A DNA stretch of 13,116 nt, taken from positions 1-13,116 of the forward strand of contig PCAV01000045.1 in assembly GCA_002730675.1 (NCBI GenBank), written 5' to 3'. The notes beneath the pieces are model-generated. The model was given only the letters and a program-made list of their open reading frames with translations. It searched no databases and was not told the origin of the DNA. Position 1 is the first letter of the stretch, and each line of letters starts with the position of its first letter. This stretch comes from Rhodospirillaceae bacterium. Lineage in GTDB: Bacteria > Pseudomonadota > Alphaproteobacteria > Thalassobaculales > Thalassobaculaceae. Of this stretch, positions 1 through 6,653 are shown piece after piece. The position numbers and the translations under genes were made by a program.

Positions 1-122
1 CCTAGAGCATAACCGCGATCGGGATCTGCGGTATATTTGAAATACTCAGACAGAACTGAGATTTTGTCATTGCGAGAAGTTTTCAAAATAAGTGTGGTTA
101 AGAGTTGCGAGAAGCTCTTCAT
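1..122 (-). CDS. ATP-dependent DNA ligase, N-terminal fragment (cut by window edge)
   Basis: The reverse strand reads an open frame from an ATG at 122-120 to the window edge (40 full codons). It opens with MKSFSQLL and contains SRNDK, then LSEYF and finally DPDRGYAL. From memory this is the opening of the ligase-associated (cisplatin-type) ATP-dependent DNA ligase, whose N-terminal helical DNA-binding region carries a DPDRGYAL-like stretch. The full enzyme would seal nicks using ATP through a lysyl-AMP intermediate; the catalytic lysine lies outside the window. The start codon overlaps the exonuclease stop as ATGA (119-122), which indicates translational coupling. The neighbouring exonuclease, Lhr helicase and PdeM phosphoesterase are the usual partners of this ligase, which strongly supports the call despite the short fragment. 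Confidence 0.85.
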   Translation of the reverse strand, partial: MKSFSQLLTTLILKTSRNDKISVLSEYFKYTADPDRGYAL

Positions 123-1108
123 ATCTCAAGTTCCTCATCGCGTCCTTGTAAACGCAGTGGTTCTGCATTTTTTCCATTAAGCTTGCACCAATGTACTAAC
201 GCATCCTCCCTGCCATGTGTGACCCAAATTGTATCGGCTTCCGTACTATCAATTGTGTTGGTGAGCTCGTTCCAGTCGGCGTGATCTGATATTACTAGTG
301 GAAGTTCCACGCCACTTCTTTTAGCTCGTTGTTTTATTGTCATCCAACCAGAAGCCTGGCAAATAATTGGATCCATCAGCCGCCTTGACCAGCGGTCTCG
401 AAGCGCCGACGGCGGTGCCATCACAACTGCTCCTTTCATAGTTTCTTTGTCTTGAACGAGTGCTTTTCGAAGTAGGCCTAAATTTATCCCTTCAGATGAA
501 TAGTAGTCGCAAAGTTTCTCGAGAGCGCCGTGAATAAAAATAGGGTGGTCATAGCCAGCCTCTCGAAGAAGACTTATCACTCGTTGTGCTTTTCCTAACG
601 AATATACCCCAACTAGGTGCGTTCTATTGGATTGCTCTGAAATAGATTTTAAAAGATTGTTGATTTCATTATGGGGCGACGGATGCTGAAATATAGGCAG
701 GCCAAAAGTCGCTTCAGTTACGAAAAGGTCGCACTTAATTATTTCAAACGCCTGGGCACTGCTATCGGGAATGGTTTTATAATCGCCCGTTACTACCACC
801 CGTTGACCTTTATGCTCAATCGAAATTTGAGCGCTTCCCAAAATGTGGCCGGCGGGATGTAACGTAATGGTTACATCATTTATTCGCAATGGTTTGTTAA
901 ACTCCATTGATTGAAAAGAGGTGGCACTTTTCTCACCATATCTTATTTTCATGATGTCTATTGTCTGTCGAGAGGCCAAAACTTTTTCGTGGCCGGGCCG
1001 CGCGTGATCGGCGTGACCGTGCGTAATTATTGCCTTGTCGACGGGTTTGATTGGGTCGATGTAGGCGTCAATTGGTGCTATATAAAGTTCATGATTAATC
1101 CACTGCAT
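119..1108 (-). CDS. Ligase-associated DNA damage response exonuclease (metallo-beta-lactamase fold)
   Basis: A 329-residue protein of the metallo-beta-lactamase/beta-CASP nuclease type, related to the mRNA 3'-end processing and SNM1/Artemis-like enzymes. The metal-binding signature HGHADH is at residues 30-35, followed by PAGH (H87), TGDY (D109), TEATFG (E132), SDHADW (H276) and THGR (H298), so every expected metal ligand motif is present. It probably trims DNA ends before sealing by the ligase that follows it with a 4-base overlap; that role is inferred from the cluster and is not shown by the sequence. The start is the ATG at 1108-1106, which gives the normal family N-terminus. There is no strong Shine-Dalgarno site, only AGG about 5 bases upstream. 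Its 5' end overlaps the divergent helicase gene by 18 bases. Confidence 0.92.
   Translation of the reverse strand: MQWINHELYIAPIDAYIDPIKPVDKAIITHGHADHARPGHEKVLASRQTIDIMKIRYGEKSATSFQSMEFNKPLRINDVTITLHPAGHILGSAQISIEHKGQRVVVTGDYKTIPDSSAQAFEIIKCDLFVTEATFGLPIFQHPSPHNEINNLLKSISEQSNRTHLVGVYSLGKAQRVISLLREAGYDHPIFIHGALEKLCDYYSSEGINLGLLRKALVQDKETMKGAVVMAPPSALRDRWSRRLMDPIICQASGWMTIKQRAKRSGVELPLVISDHADWNELTNTIDSTEADTIWVTHGREDALVHWCKLNGKNAEPLRLQGRDEELEI
1076..1084 (+). promoter_or_regulatory. Candidate extended -10 promoter for helicase-pdeM
   Basis: TGC followed by TATATA (1076-1084) matches an extended -10 element (TGnTATAAT, 5 of 6 in the hexamer). I see no convincing -35 box 16-18 bases upstream. Seven bases beyond the hexamer is 1091, the A of the preferred helicase ATG, so this message too would be leaderless. 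The element lies inside the exonuclease coding sequence. Confidence 0.3.
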
Positions 1109-3541
1109 GACCTACAATATAGTGAGACCTCTGCAAAGCTCAAACAGCATCCTTTAAGTGAGTGGATGAGCAACCAACAATGGACTTGGTTCCCGCATCA
1201 AATAGAGGCGGCGATGCACGCTGGTTCCGGGAGGGATGTTCTGGTTTTGGCGCCTACCGGAGCCGGTAAAACACTGTCTGGATTTCTACCATCTTTTTTA
1301 GATATTCATGATAGGAGATCCAATGGATATCTTCATACCCTATATATCTCACCACTTAAAGCGCTCACAGTTGATGTTCATAGAAATATTACCGAACCTG
1401 TTGAAGCCATTGGTCTTCCTATATCATTTGAAACACGCACGGGCGACACCCCGGCTGGAAGACGCAAGCGTCAAAAGAGTAAGCCGCCTGACTTTTTAAT
1501 GACTACGCCTGAGTCATTAGCTCTTTTGTTGTCTTACGAAGATGCAGAGACTTACTTTAGTCAATTACGGTTTATAATAATAGATGAGTTACATACTTTC
1601 TTTGATAATAAAAGAGGAGACCTTTTATCTTTAAATCTAGAGCGGATTACTTCACTTTCGCCGACCGCTGTTCGCATTGGTCTTTCGGCCACGATCAATA
1701 ATCCGCGACGAGCGCTCGATTGGATTGCTCGCGATAGAGGTAGTTTGGTAGAAGTCTCCGAAGCGGTAAGACCTGAGATAGAAATCTTGGAAGCCAATTC
1801 GCGCATTCCCTGGTCAGGGCATTCAGCAAAGCATGTAATTAAAAATATTTACGAAAATATCGCTAGAGCTGGAATGAGTATCGTATTTGTCAATACTCGT
1901 GCACAGGCTGAATTTGTGTTTCAGGAGTTATGGCAAGTAAATGATAAGCATCGACGCATTGCTCTTCACCATGGATCACTAGAACGAGAATTACGGCGAA
2001 AAGTAGAAGCTAGCATGGCGGCTGGAAGGCTAGATTGTGTGGTCGCTACCAGTTCGTTAGACCTAGGTTTGGATTGGGCTGAAATAGACTTGGTAATCCA
2101 AATTGGAGCGCCAAAGGGCGTTAGTCGTTTAATTCAGAGAGTGGGAAGATCGAACCATCGTATTGATCAACCGAGTCGAGCGATGCTGGTTCCTACAAAC
2201 AGATTTGAATATTTAGAATGCTTAGCAGCCAAGCTCGAAATAGAATCAGGAAATTTGGATGGAGCCAATTTTAGGGTTGGTGGGTTAGATGTTCTAGCAC
2301 AGCATTTGCTTGGAACAGCTTGCTCCGGTAATTTTAAAGCTGATCTATTATACTTTGAGATAATAAAAGCAACTCCCTACAGCAAATTAGAGCGTGATGA
2401 GTTTGATGCCGTTATAGACTTCGTATCTAATGGCGGATATGCATTGAAAACTTATCCGCAGTATAGCCGCCTCATTGAAACAACGCCTGGAACATATGCT
2501 CTGCGTGATGGTAGAATCGCAAGGCAGTATCGAATGAATATTGGTACGATCGTGGAGTCACCGATGCTAAAAGTGAAACTGCGAAACCGAACACTAGGGA
2601 ATATTGAGGAAAATTTCATTTTGAACCTAGCTCAAGGTGACACCTTTCTCTTTGGCGGCATGGTTCTCAAATTTGAACGGTTACATGACGCAACCGTTTT
2701 GGTTTCGAAAACAAGTGATGATGAAGCTCAAATCCCTAGTTATGCTGGAGGGAGATTGCCGTTAACGACAAATTTAGCGTCAGCGGTTAGGTTGTTGATC
2801 GGCGATAAAACGAATTGGAAAGGTCTTCCTGTTCAAATTAAGGAGTGGCTAAATATGCAGGATGTGCGTTCACATCTTCCAGATAACAAGAGACTAATAA
2901 CCGAAGTGTTCGAGTTTAAAAGCCGGTTTTATTTCGTTGTTTATACTTTTTCAGGAAGGAACGCTAATCAAACGTTAGGCTTTCTTTTGCTAAGGAGAAT
3001 GAGAAGAGCCGGTCTTAATCCGATGGGTTTTTCTATAAGTGATTACGCTCTGGCTGTCTGGTCGCTTAAGCCTGTTGAGAATGCAGAAAAATTACTGGAA
3101 CCGAGCATCATGATTGATGAATTTGAAGAATGGCTTGAGGAAACGCCACTCTTGAAACGCCTATTCCGCGATGCGGCAATAATATCCGGCCTGGTGGAAC
3201 GACGTCATCCTGGACAAGTTAAAACGGGTCGTCAGGTTCTTTTTAGTTCAGACTTAATATATGACGTCCTCCGTCGTTATGAACCAGATCATATTCTCCT
3301 TAAAGCAGTTAGGCGTGATGCGATGGAGGGGTTAATAGATGCCAGTCGACTTGCTGCTACATTAGCTAATTTTCAAAACAATATTATATTCAAAAAGTTA
3401 GATTATATTTCACCCATGGCAGTTCCCTTGGTTATGCAGATTAGTAAGGAGAGCACTGTTTGGAGTGAATTAACTGATGACATTCTTGCCGAGAGTGAAG
3501 AGGAAATAATACGTGCCGCTAGAGTCCAGTTATTGCACTGA
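1091..3541 (+). CDS. Ligase-associated Lhr-like DEXH-box DNA helicase
   Basis: An 816-residue superfamily 2 helicase. Seen from the ATG at 1091: Walker A APTGAGKT (54-61), DELH box (165-168), SAT (199-201), FVNTR (266-270), HHGSL (293-297), SSLDLGLDW (321-329) and motif VI QRVGRSNH (349-356), then a long C-terminal region of Lhr type. The family unwinds or remodels DNA and RNA-DNA duplexes using ATP; this subgroup is encoded with a ligase, an exonuclease and PdeM, and all of those are here. Start choice: the frame is open back to 911 but that part is antisense to the exonuclease. The ATG at 1166 would cut into the conserved PLSEWMSNQQW helix before the PHQ motif, so 1091 is preferred although it lacks a ribosome binding site. 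It overlaps pdeM by 29 bases. Confidence 0.93.
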   Translation: MINPLHDLQYSETSAKLKQHPLSEWMSNQQWTWFPHQIEAAMHAGSGRDVLVLAPTGAGKTLSGFLPSFLDIHDRRSNGYLHTLYISPLKALTVDVHRNITEPVEAIGLPISFETRTGDTPAGRRKRQKSKPPDFLMTTPESLALLLSYEDAETYFSQLRFIIIDELHTFFDNKRGDLLSLNLERITSLSPTAVRIGLSATINNPRRALDWIARDRGSLVEVSEAVRPEIEILEANSRIPWSGHSAKHVIKNIYENIARAGMSIVFVNTRAQAEFVFQELWQVNDKHRRIALHHGSLERELRRKVEASMAAGRLDCVVATSSLDLGLDWAEIDLVIQIGAPKGVSRLIQRVGRSNHRIDQPSRAMLVPTNRFEYLECLAAKLEIESGNLDGANFRVGGLDVLAQHLLGTACSGNFKADLLYFEIIKATPYSKLERDEFDAVIDFVSNGGYALKTYPQYSRLIETTPGTYALRDGRIARQYRMNIGTIVESPMLKVKLRNRTLGNIEENFILNLAQGDTFLFGGMVLKFERLHDATVLVSKTSDDEAQIPSYAGGRLPLTTNLASAVRLLIGDKTNWKGLPVQIKEWLNMQDVRSHLPDNKRLITEVFEFKSRFYFVVYTFSGRNANQTLGFLLLRRMRRAGLNPMGFSISDYALAVWSLKPVENAEKLLEPSIMIDEFEEWLEETPLLKRLFRDAAIISGLVERRHPGQVKTGRQVLFSSDLIYDVLRRYEPDHILLKAVRRDAMEGLIDASRLAATLANFQNNIIFKKLDYISPMAVPLVMQISKESTVWSELTDDILAESEEEIIRAARVQLLH
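1116..1143 (-). promoter_or_regulatory. Candidate sigma-70-type promoter for exonuclease-ligase
   Basis: Reading leftward, a -35-like TTGAGC (complement of 1138-1143; 4 of 6 matches to TTGACA) is 16 bases from TATATT (complement of 1116-1121; 5 of 6 matches to TATAAT). The predicted transcription start is about 1109, directly before the ATG at 1108, which would make the message leaderless. The boxes lie inside the helicase reading frame if that gene starts at 1091. Found by eye only. Confidence 0.35.
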
Positions 3542-4238
3542 GTTTGGAGGGGAGGTGTTCGAGATGCATCCAAGCGGTGCACTTTATTGGCCGTCTCAGC
3601 TATCGCTTTTAGTCGCTGATTTGCATTTCGAAAAAGGATCTAGCTATCACAAGACAGGACAATTTTTACCTCCCTATGATACGCATCAAACGCTTGAAAA
3701 GTTAGAAACGGTTATCAAGTATTTCAAGCCAAGAAGAATATTCTTTTTAGGCGACACATTCCACGATATGTCTGCATGGAAGAGAATGCCAGATGTTAAC
3801 AAATCCAGACTACTTGACGTTGTGGAAGATTTGGAAGTTGTGTGGATTGAGGGAAATCACGATCAGGGCGGCCTCCCTGATAGATTTAAATCTGTAAAGA
3901 ACATTGAAGTTGATGGCATTACGTTACGCCATATCATGCAAAGGAGTTTTATAGGTCCAGAAATAAGTGCACATTTTCATCCAGCCGGGGTTATAAAGTT
4001 TAGGGGTATGAGGATAAGACGACCATGCTTTATCAAATCTGGCCAAAAATTTGTGGTTCCATCATTTGGCGTATTAACCGGTGGTCTGGATTTCTCCGAT
4101 GATGCTTTTGAAGATTTTCATAATTGCAAAACACATTTATTTTTTTTAGGTGAACGAAAGATATTTAGGTCTTCTGCGGGATATTCTAAAAATATAAAGT
4201 CGTCACGTGGTGATCGGAATAATAGGCAACGTGGTTAG
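3513..4238 (+). CDS. pdeM: Ligase-associated metallophosphoesterase PdeM
   Basis: A 241-residue calcineurin-like phosphoesterase. Metal-site motifs in order are ADLHFEKG (D36, H38), GDTFHD (D81, H84), EGNHD (N115, H116) and AHFHP (H154, H156). The N-terminal PSGALYWP followed by DLHFEKGSS is typical of the PdeM subgroup that accompanies the ligase, exonuclease and Lhr helicase; its exact substrate is not established. The chosen start is the GTG at 3513, which keeps the conserved beta strand before PSGALYWP and overlaps the helicase end by 29 bases, implying coupled translation. A GTG at 3555 or the ATG at 3564 would remove that strand. The last metal motif usually reads G-H-x-H-P in this superfamily and here the Gly is Ala. 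The last 25 or so residues are a basic, low-complexity tail. Confidence 0.9.
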   Translation: MPLESSYCTEFGGEVFEMHPSGALYWPSQLSLLVADLHFEKGSSYHKTGQFLPPYDTHQTLEKLETVIKYFKPRRIFFLGDTFHDMSAWKRMPDVNKSRLLDVVEDLEVVWIEGNHDQGGLPDRFKSVKNIEVDGITLRHIMQRSFIGPEISAHFHPAGVIKFRGMRIRRPCFIKSGQKFVVPSFGVLTGGLDFSDDAFEDFHNCKTHLFFLGERKIFRSSAGYSKNIKSSRGDRNNRQRG

Positions 4239-4272
4239 GCATGAGAAACCATATAGTAAGTATTAAATCTTT

Positions 4273-4301
4273 TTGTTTTCAACGTTTTAATTTGATAAAT
4301 T
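4273..4301 (+). promoter_or_regulatory. Weak candidate promoter for the small peptide gene
   Basis: TTGTTT (4273-4278) is followed after 17 bases by TAAATT (4296-4301), in the AT-rich gap between pdeM and the small peptide gene. The matches to consensus are modest, and several alternative registers (GATAAA, ATAAAT) exist in the same AT-rich stretch. It would leave a leader of about 45 bases. Confidence 0.22.
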
Positions 4302-4352
4302 TAGTGATCCGAGCAGTGAACATCGGCGTATCACAGCAAAAGGAGATTTTTA

Positions 4353-4478
4353 ATGAAAAAAATTGTTATGTTATTAGCTCTATTATCTGTTCCACTGGGT
4401 GTTTCTACCGCAGTTGCAGGCAGCTGCGGATACGGTGATCACACGCATACTGATAAAGATAAAAAAGAAACAAAGTAA
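4353..4478 (+). CDS. Small secreted peptide, function unknown
   Basis: A 41-residue frame preceded by a strong Shine-Dalgarno site (AAGGAG at 4340-4345, 7 bases before the ATG). Residues 1-22 form a textbook Sec signal peptide: two lysines, a Leu/Val-rich core and an A-V-A cleavage site. The predicted mature peptide is only 19 residues. It begins GSCGYGDHTHT and ends in a charged DKDKKETK tail, with one cysteine and an HTH histidine pair that could bind metal. The cysteine at residue 25 is preceded by AGS, which is a poor lipobox, so periplasmic secretion is more likely than lipidation. I do not recognise the family. The ribosome binding site, the signal peptide and the stop just before a hairpin support a real gene; an overlapping frame from 4241 to 4438 has none of these. 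Confidence 0.72.
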   Translation: MKKIVMLLALLSVPLGVSTAVAGSCGYGDHTHTDKDKKETK

Positions 4479-4488
4479 AAAACTGAAA

Positions 4489-4524
4489 GGAGCCCAGTAG
4501 ATAGACTTCGTTATTCTGGGCTCC
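4489..4524. terminator. Strong stem-loop after the small peptide gene
   Basis: A perfect 9-base inverted repeat, GGAGCCCAG (4489-4497) with CTGGGCTCC (4516-4524), has an 18-base loop that can extend by a short ATAG/TTAT inner stem. It starts 10 bases after the peptide stop codon, so it probably ends or protects that message. On the plus strand it is followed by CCCATTT, which is not a good U-tract. On the minus strand it is followed by TTTCAGTTTTTT, so it is a better intrinsic terminator for leftward transcription. Confidence 0.6.
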
Positions 4525-4611
4525 CCATTTGAGTACTCGTGACAGGCGCTCCCGGCACCTGTAAAGTGAGCATACCATTCGCGAACAAGCCCCACTGGAA
4601 ACTTTCCATTT
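4525..4611. other. Spacer dense in short inverted repeats (possible small RNA or regulatory region)
   Basis: Between the terminator-like stem and the oxidoreductase start lie the palindrome GAGTACTC (4531-4538), a hairpin ACAGG...CCTGT (4542-4562), the palindrome TTCGCGAA (4578-4585) and GGAAACTTTCC (4597-4607). On the minus strand the 4542-4562 hairpin becomes an 8-base stem with one G-U pair and a 5-base loop, and the stem at 4489-4524 with its T-rich flank then acts as a terminator. A leftward small RNA of roughly 110-130 bases is therefore conceivable. I recognise no known RNA family and see no clear promoter on that strand. Confidence 0.3.
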
Positions 4612-5592
4612 ATGATCGATGTTGCCGTGATAGGCGCCGGCTTGGCGGGTTGTACCGCTGCCCGCCATTTGAGTGAGATAGCGAAAGTAAAGGTGTTTGA
4701 AAAATCAAAGCGTCCTGGGGGACGAATAGCGACTCGATTTTTGTGTCAACACCAGATCGACCACGGTGCCCAATTTTTCACTGCTAGATCGCCTGAGTTC
4801 AAAGATTTTTTAACTCCGCTTGTGGACGCCGGATGTGTGGCAAGGTGGGAAGGACGCTTTGCTGAGTTTGATGGCGCACAACTCATTCGCGAAACGGAGT
4901 GGGGCGGCTCACCTCCGCATTGGGTAGGAACACCTACGATGTCGGGTTTTGTTGAGAGATTGTCAAACGGTTTGGACTGTGTATTTGACGTCGAAGTAGC
5001 ACGAGTAGAAAAGGAAAAAGGCCGTTGGATTTTGTTCGACACGCAAGGGAACCTTTTGGGTGATTACGACTGGATAATTCTTACAGCTCCCGCTCCACAG
5101 ACTCATAATCTATTACCAAAGGAAATCAGCTTTAAAACTCAAGTTGGTCTCATTAAAATGTTAGGTTGCTATTCTCTCATTTTAGGTTACCGACACACGG
5201 TTAACTTACCTTTCGATGCTGCCTTAGTTAAAAACGCCAGTATTAGTTGGATTTCAGTTAATTCGTCTAAACCAAATCGCAAAAACTTCTCTATGTTAGT
5301 GCATTCTACTAATAAGTGGGCCGAACAGAATATGAATACGGATCTAGCTAAAGTGCAGGAAAAGCTGTTTGAATTTACGTCTGAGATATTAGGTTTCAAC
5401 GTTAAGTTTGCTGATTACATGGAGACGAAGCGATGGCGGTTTGCGAACTCTATTCGACAGACAGATCAACCATTCTTTCTCGATAGAAGCAACCAAGTAG
5501 CGTCTTGCGGCGACTGGTGCATAAGAGGAAGGATTGAGGCTGCTTTTCTCAGTGCGAAAAAACTTGCGGTTGAACTCCTGAAAGACTTTTAG
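4612..5592 (+). CDS. Renalase-like FAD-dependent NAD(P)-family oxidoreductase
   Basis: A 326-residue flavoprotein. The N-terminal dinucleotide-binding motif GAGLAG (residues 8-13) is followed by FEKSKRPGGR (29-38), then DHGAQFFTARSPEF (50-63). The C-terminus carries GDWCIRGRIEAAF (300-312), which closes the FAD site. This order matches bacterial renalase-like proteins of the amine-oxidase superfamily. Characterised bacterial renalases oxidise wrongly reduced 2- or 6-dihydro-NAD(P) isomers, so a housekeeping cofactor-repair role is plausible, but no residue seen here fixes the substrate. The start is an ATG with no Shine-Dalgarno site. The palindrome GGAAACTTTCC ends 4 bases upstream. It is a single gene on the plus strand, separated from its neighbours by 133 and 186 bases. 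It is probably cytoplasmic, since no signal peptide is apparent. Confidence 0.85.
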   Translation: MIDVAVIGAGLAGCTAARHLSEIAKVKVFEKSKRPGGRIATRFLCQHQIDHGAQFFTARSPEFKDFLTPLVDAGCVARWEGRFAEFDGAQLIRETEWGGSPPHWVGTPTMSGFVERLSNGLDCVFDVEVARVEKEKGRWILFDTQGNLLGDYDWIILTAPAPQTHNLLPKEISFKTQVGLIKMLGCYSLILGYRHTVNLPFDAALVKNASISWISVNSSKPNRKNFSMLVHSTNKWAEQNMNTDLAKVQEKLFEFTSEILGFNVKFADYMETKRWRFANSIRQTDQPFFLDRSNQVASCGDWCIRGRIEAAFLSAKKLAVELLKDF

Positions 5593-5778
5593 ACAAAGCC
5601 AGTGAGATATTAGCTTGGCTATAATGTAATCGATCCAAGATAAAAAATTAAGTGACTAGTTTGTAAAGATGAAGCCCCTGCTTATAAGTCCGGTAGCAAC
5701 GGCATTTGCCAGACTTGCGATAATCGTCTTGTAGGTATTATCATAGACTTGTCGCATCACAACATGTCGGAGTCAGTA
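5593..5778 (+). promoter_or_regulatory. Upstream region of the TauD-like dioxygenase with a consensus -10 box
   Basis: This 186-base gap contains a perfect TATAAT at 5620-5625, but no matching -35 box 16-18 bases upstream. Transcription from it would leave a leader of about 150 bases. The leader contains AGACTTG twice (5711-5717 and 5745-5751) and no strong long stem. I do not recognise a riboswitch. A TTG at 5749 and an ATG at 5764 are in frame with the dioxygenase but are not the preferred starts. Confidence 0.25.
5769..5772 (+). promoter_or_regulatory. Ribosome binding site that decides the dioxygenase start
   Basis: GGAG is placed 6 bases before the ATG at 5779. Neither upstream in-frame candidate (TTG at 5749, ATG at 5764) has such a site. 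The resulting N-terminus, MDITINPLSKAIGAEV, also fits the dioxygenase family. Confidence 0.55.
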
Positions 5779-6609
5779 ATGGATATAACTATAAATCCTC
5801 TATCAAAGGCTATCGGTGCTGAGGTATTGGGCGTCGACTTGTCTGAAAAAGTTGATTCAGACGACCTCTTTCATATCAATGTAGCAATGCAAAAGTCGCT
5901 TGTGTTAGTTTTTCGAAATCAGAAATTGGAGCCAAATAATCTTTTGTCGGCTGTCCGGCTATTTGGCGACACCATGGAGCAACACTTAACTGATACTTTA
6001 ATGGAAAGTCACCCAGAAATAGCGGTGTTGGATAGTCGCGAAATGCCCCCCGATAAAGAAGGAAAAACTATTCCATTCGGTGGGCGTGATTGGCATACTG
6101 ATCATACAAACCACGAAGTCCCCCCTAAATTTACAGTTTTATATGCTATTAAACTTCCAAACTCCGGTGGAGATACAAGCTTTGCTAATATGCACCTTGC
6201 TTTTGATTCTCTGCCTCAAAGTGAAAAAATTAAATTAAGCAGGTTAGAAACAGTAAACAAGATTGAAGATTTTGCTTACATTGATGAGAGTGCAAGGGAA
6301 AAGTTTGGTAAATTACCAATTCACCCGCTAATACGCACACATCCCGACACTGGGCGAAAAGCCATTTACGTCCATCCGGGGAAATTGGAAAGAATCGTAG
6401 GCATGGAGCCAGCAGAAAGTCAGCACGTCATACAGACCCTGTTAGACAATGTACTCACACCGGATATTTGCTACAGGCATAAATGGAAAGAAGGAGATCT
6501 CTTGTTATGTGATAACCGAGCTGTCTTGCATTTAGCTCACCATGATTACGACTTAAATGAAGGTCGAATAATGCACCGTATTTTGATAAAAGGTGAACGT
6601 CCTGTTTGA
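5779..6609 (+). CDS. TauD/TfdA-family Fe(II)/2-oxoglutarate-dependent dioxygenase
   Basis: A 276-residue enzyme close to the usual TauD length. The N-terminal IGAEVLGVDLSE (12-23) is typical. The iron-binding facial triad is H106 and D108 (WHTDHT) with H251 (DNRAVLH). T133 (GGDTSFANM) and R263/R267 (GRIMHRI) fit the 2-oxoglutarate-binding positions known in TauD. It should couple oxidative decarboxylation of 2-oxoglutarate to hydroxylation of a small substrate, such as a sulfonate, a carboxylate ether or another acid. The substrate cannot be read from the sequence, and no sulfonate transporter (tauABC or ssu genes) is nearby, so I do not call it tauD. The start is the ATG at 5779 with a GGAG site. 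The nuclease gene follows after 44 bases on the same strand and may be co-transcribed. Confidence 0.9.
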   Translation: MDITINPLSKAIGAEVLGVDLSEKVDSDDLFHINVAMQKSLVLVFRNQKLEPNNLLSAVRLFGDTMEQHLTDTLMESHPEIAVLDSREMPPDKEGKTIPFGGRDWHTDHTNHEVPPKFTVLYAIKLPNSGGDTSFANMHLAFDSLPQSEKIKLSRLETVNKIEDFAYIDESAREKFGKLPIHPLIRTHPDTGRKAIYVHPGKLERIVGMEPAESQHVIQTLLDNVLTPDICYRHKWKEGDLLLCDNRAVLHLAHHDYDLNEGRIMHRILIKGERPV

Positions 6610-6653
6610 TTGCTTTGAAGCGGGCTGAGTATTTGTAAGGTAGAGAAACTTTG

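Noticed and set aside
911..1090. 60-codon N-terminal extension of the helicase frame
   Set aside because: It lies wholly antisense to the conserved exonuclease coding sequence, does not resemble a helicase N-terminus, and a good in-frame ATG at 1091 gives a normal-length protein.
4241..4438. Plus-strand frame of 65 codons overlapping the small peptide gene
   Set aside because: It has no ribosome binding site and an irregular composition, and it overlaps out of frame the peptide gene, which has a strong ribosome site and a signal peptide.
4531..4607. Resemblance of GGCGCTCC and GTGAGCAT in the spacer to parts of enterobacterial 6S RNA
   Set aside because: The matches are short, the spacing differs, and I could not fold the region into the long closing stem and central bubble of 6S RNA on either strand.
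4383..4668. Two overlapping minus-strand frames (70 and 87 codons)
   Set aside because: They run through the inverted-repeat spacer and antisense to the start of the oxidoreductase, show no recognisable motif, and lack ribosome sites. A structured RNA is the better reading of the strand asymmetry.
5779..6609. Naming the dioxygenase tauD (taurine dioxygenase)
   Set aside because: The catalytic residues fit the broad TauD/TfdA family, but no taurine transporter or sulfonate gene lies nearby and substrate residues cannot be judged by eye.
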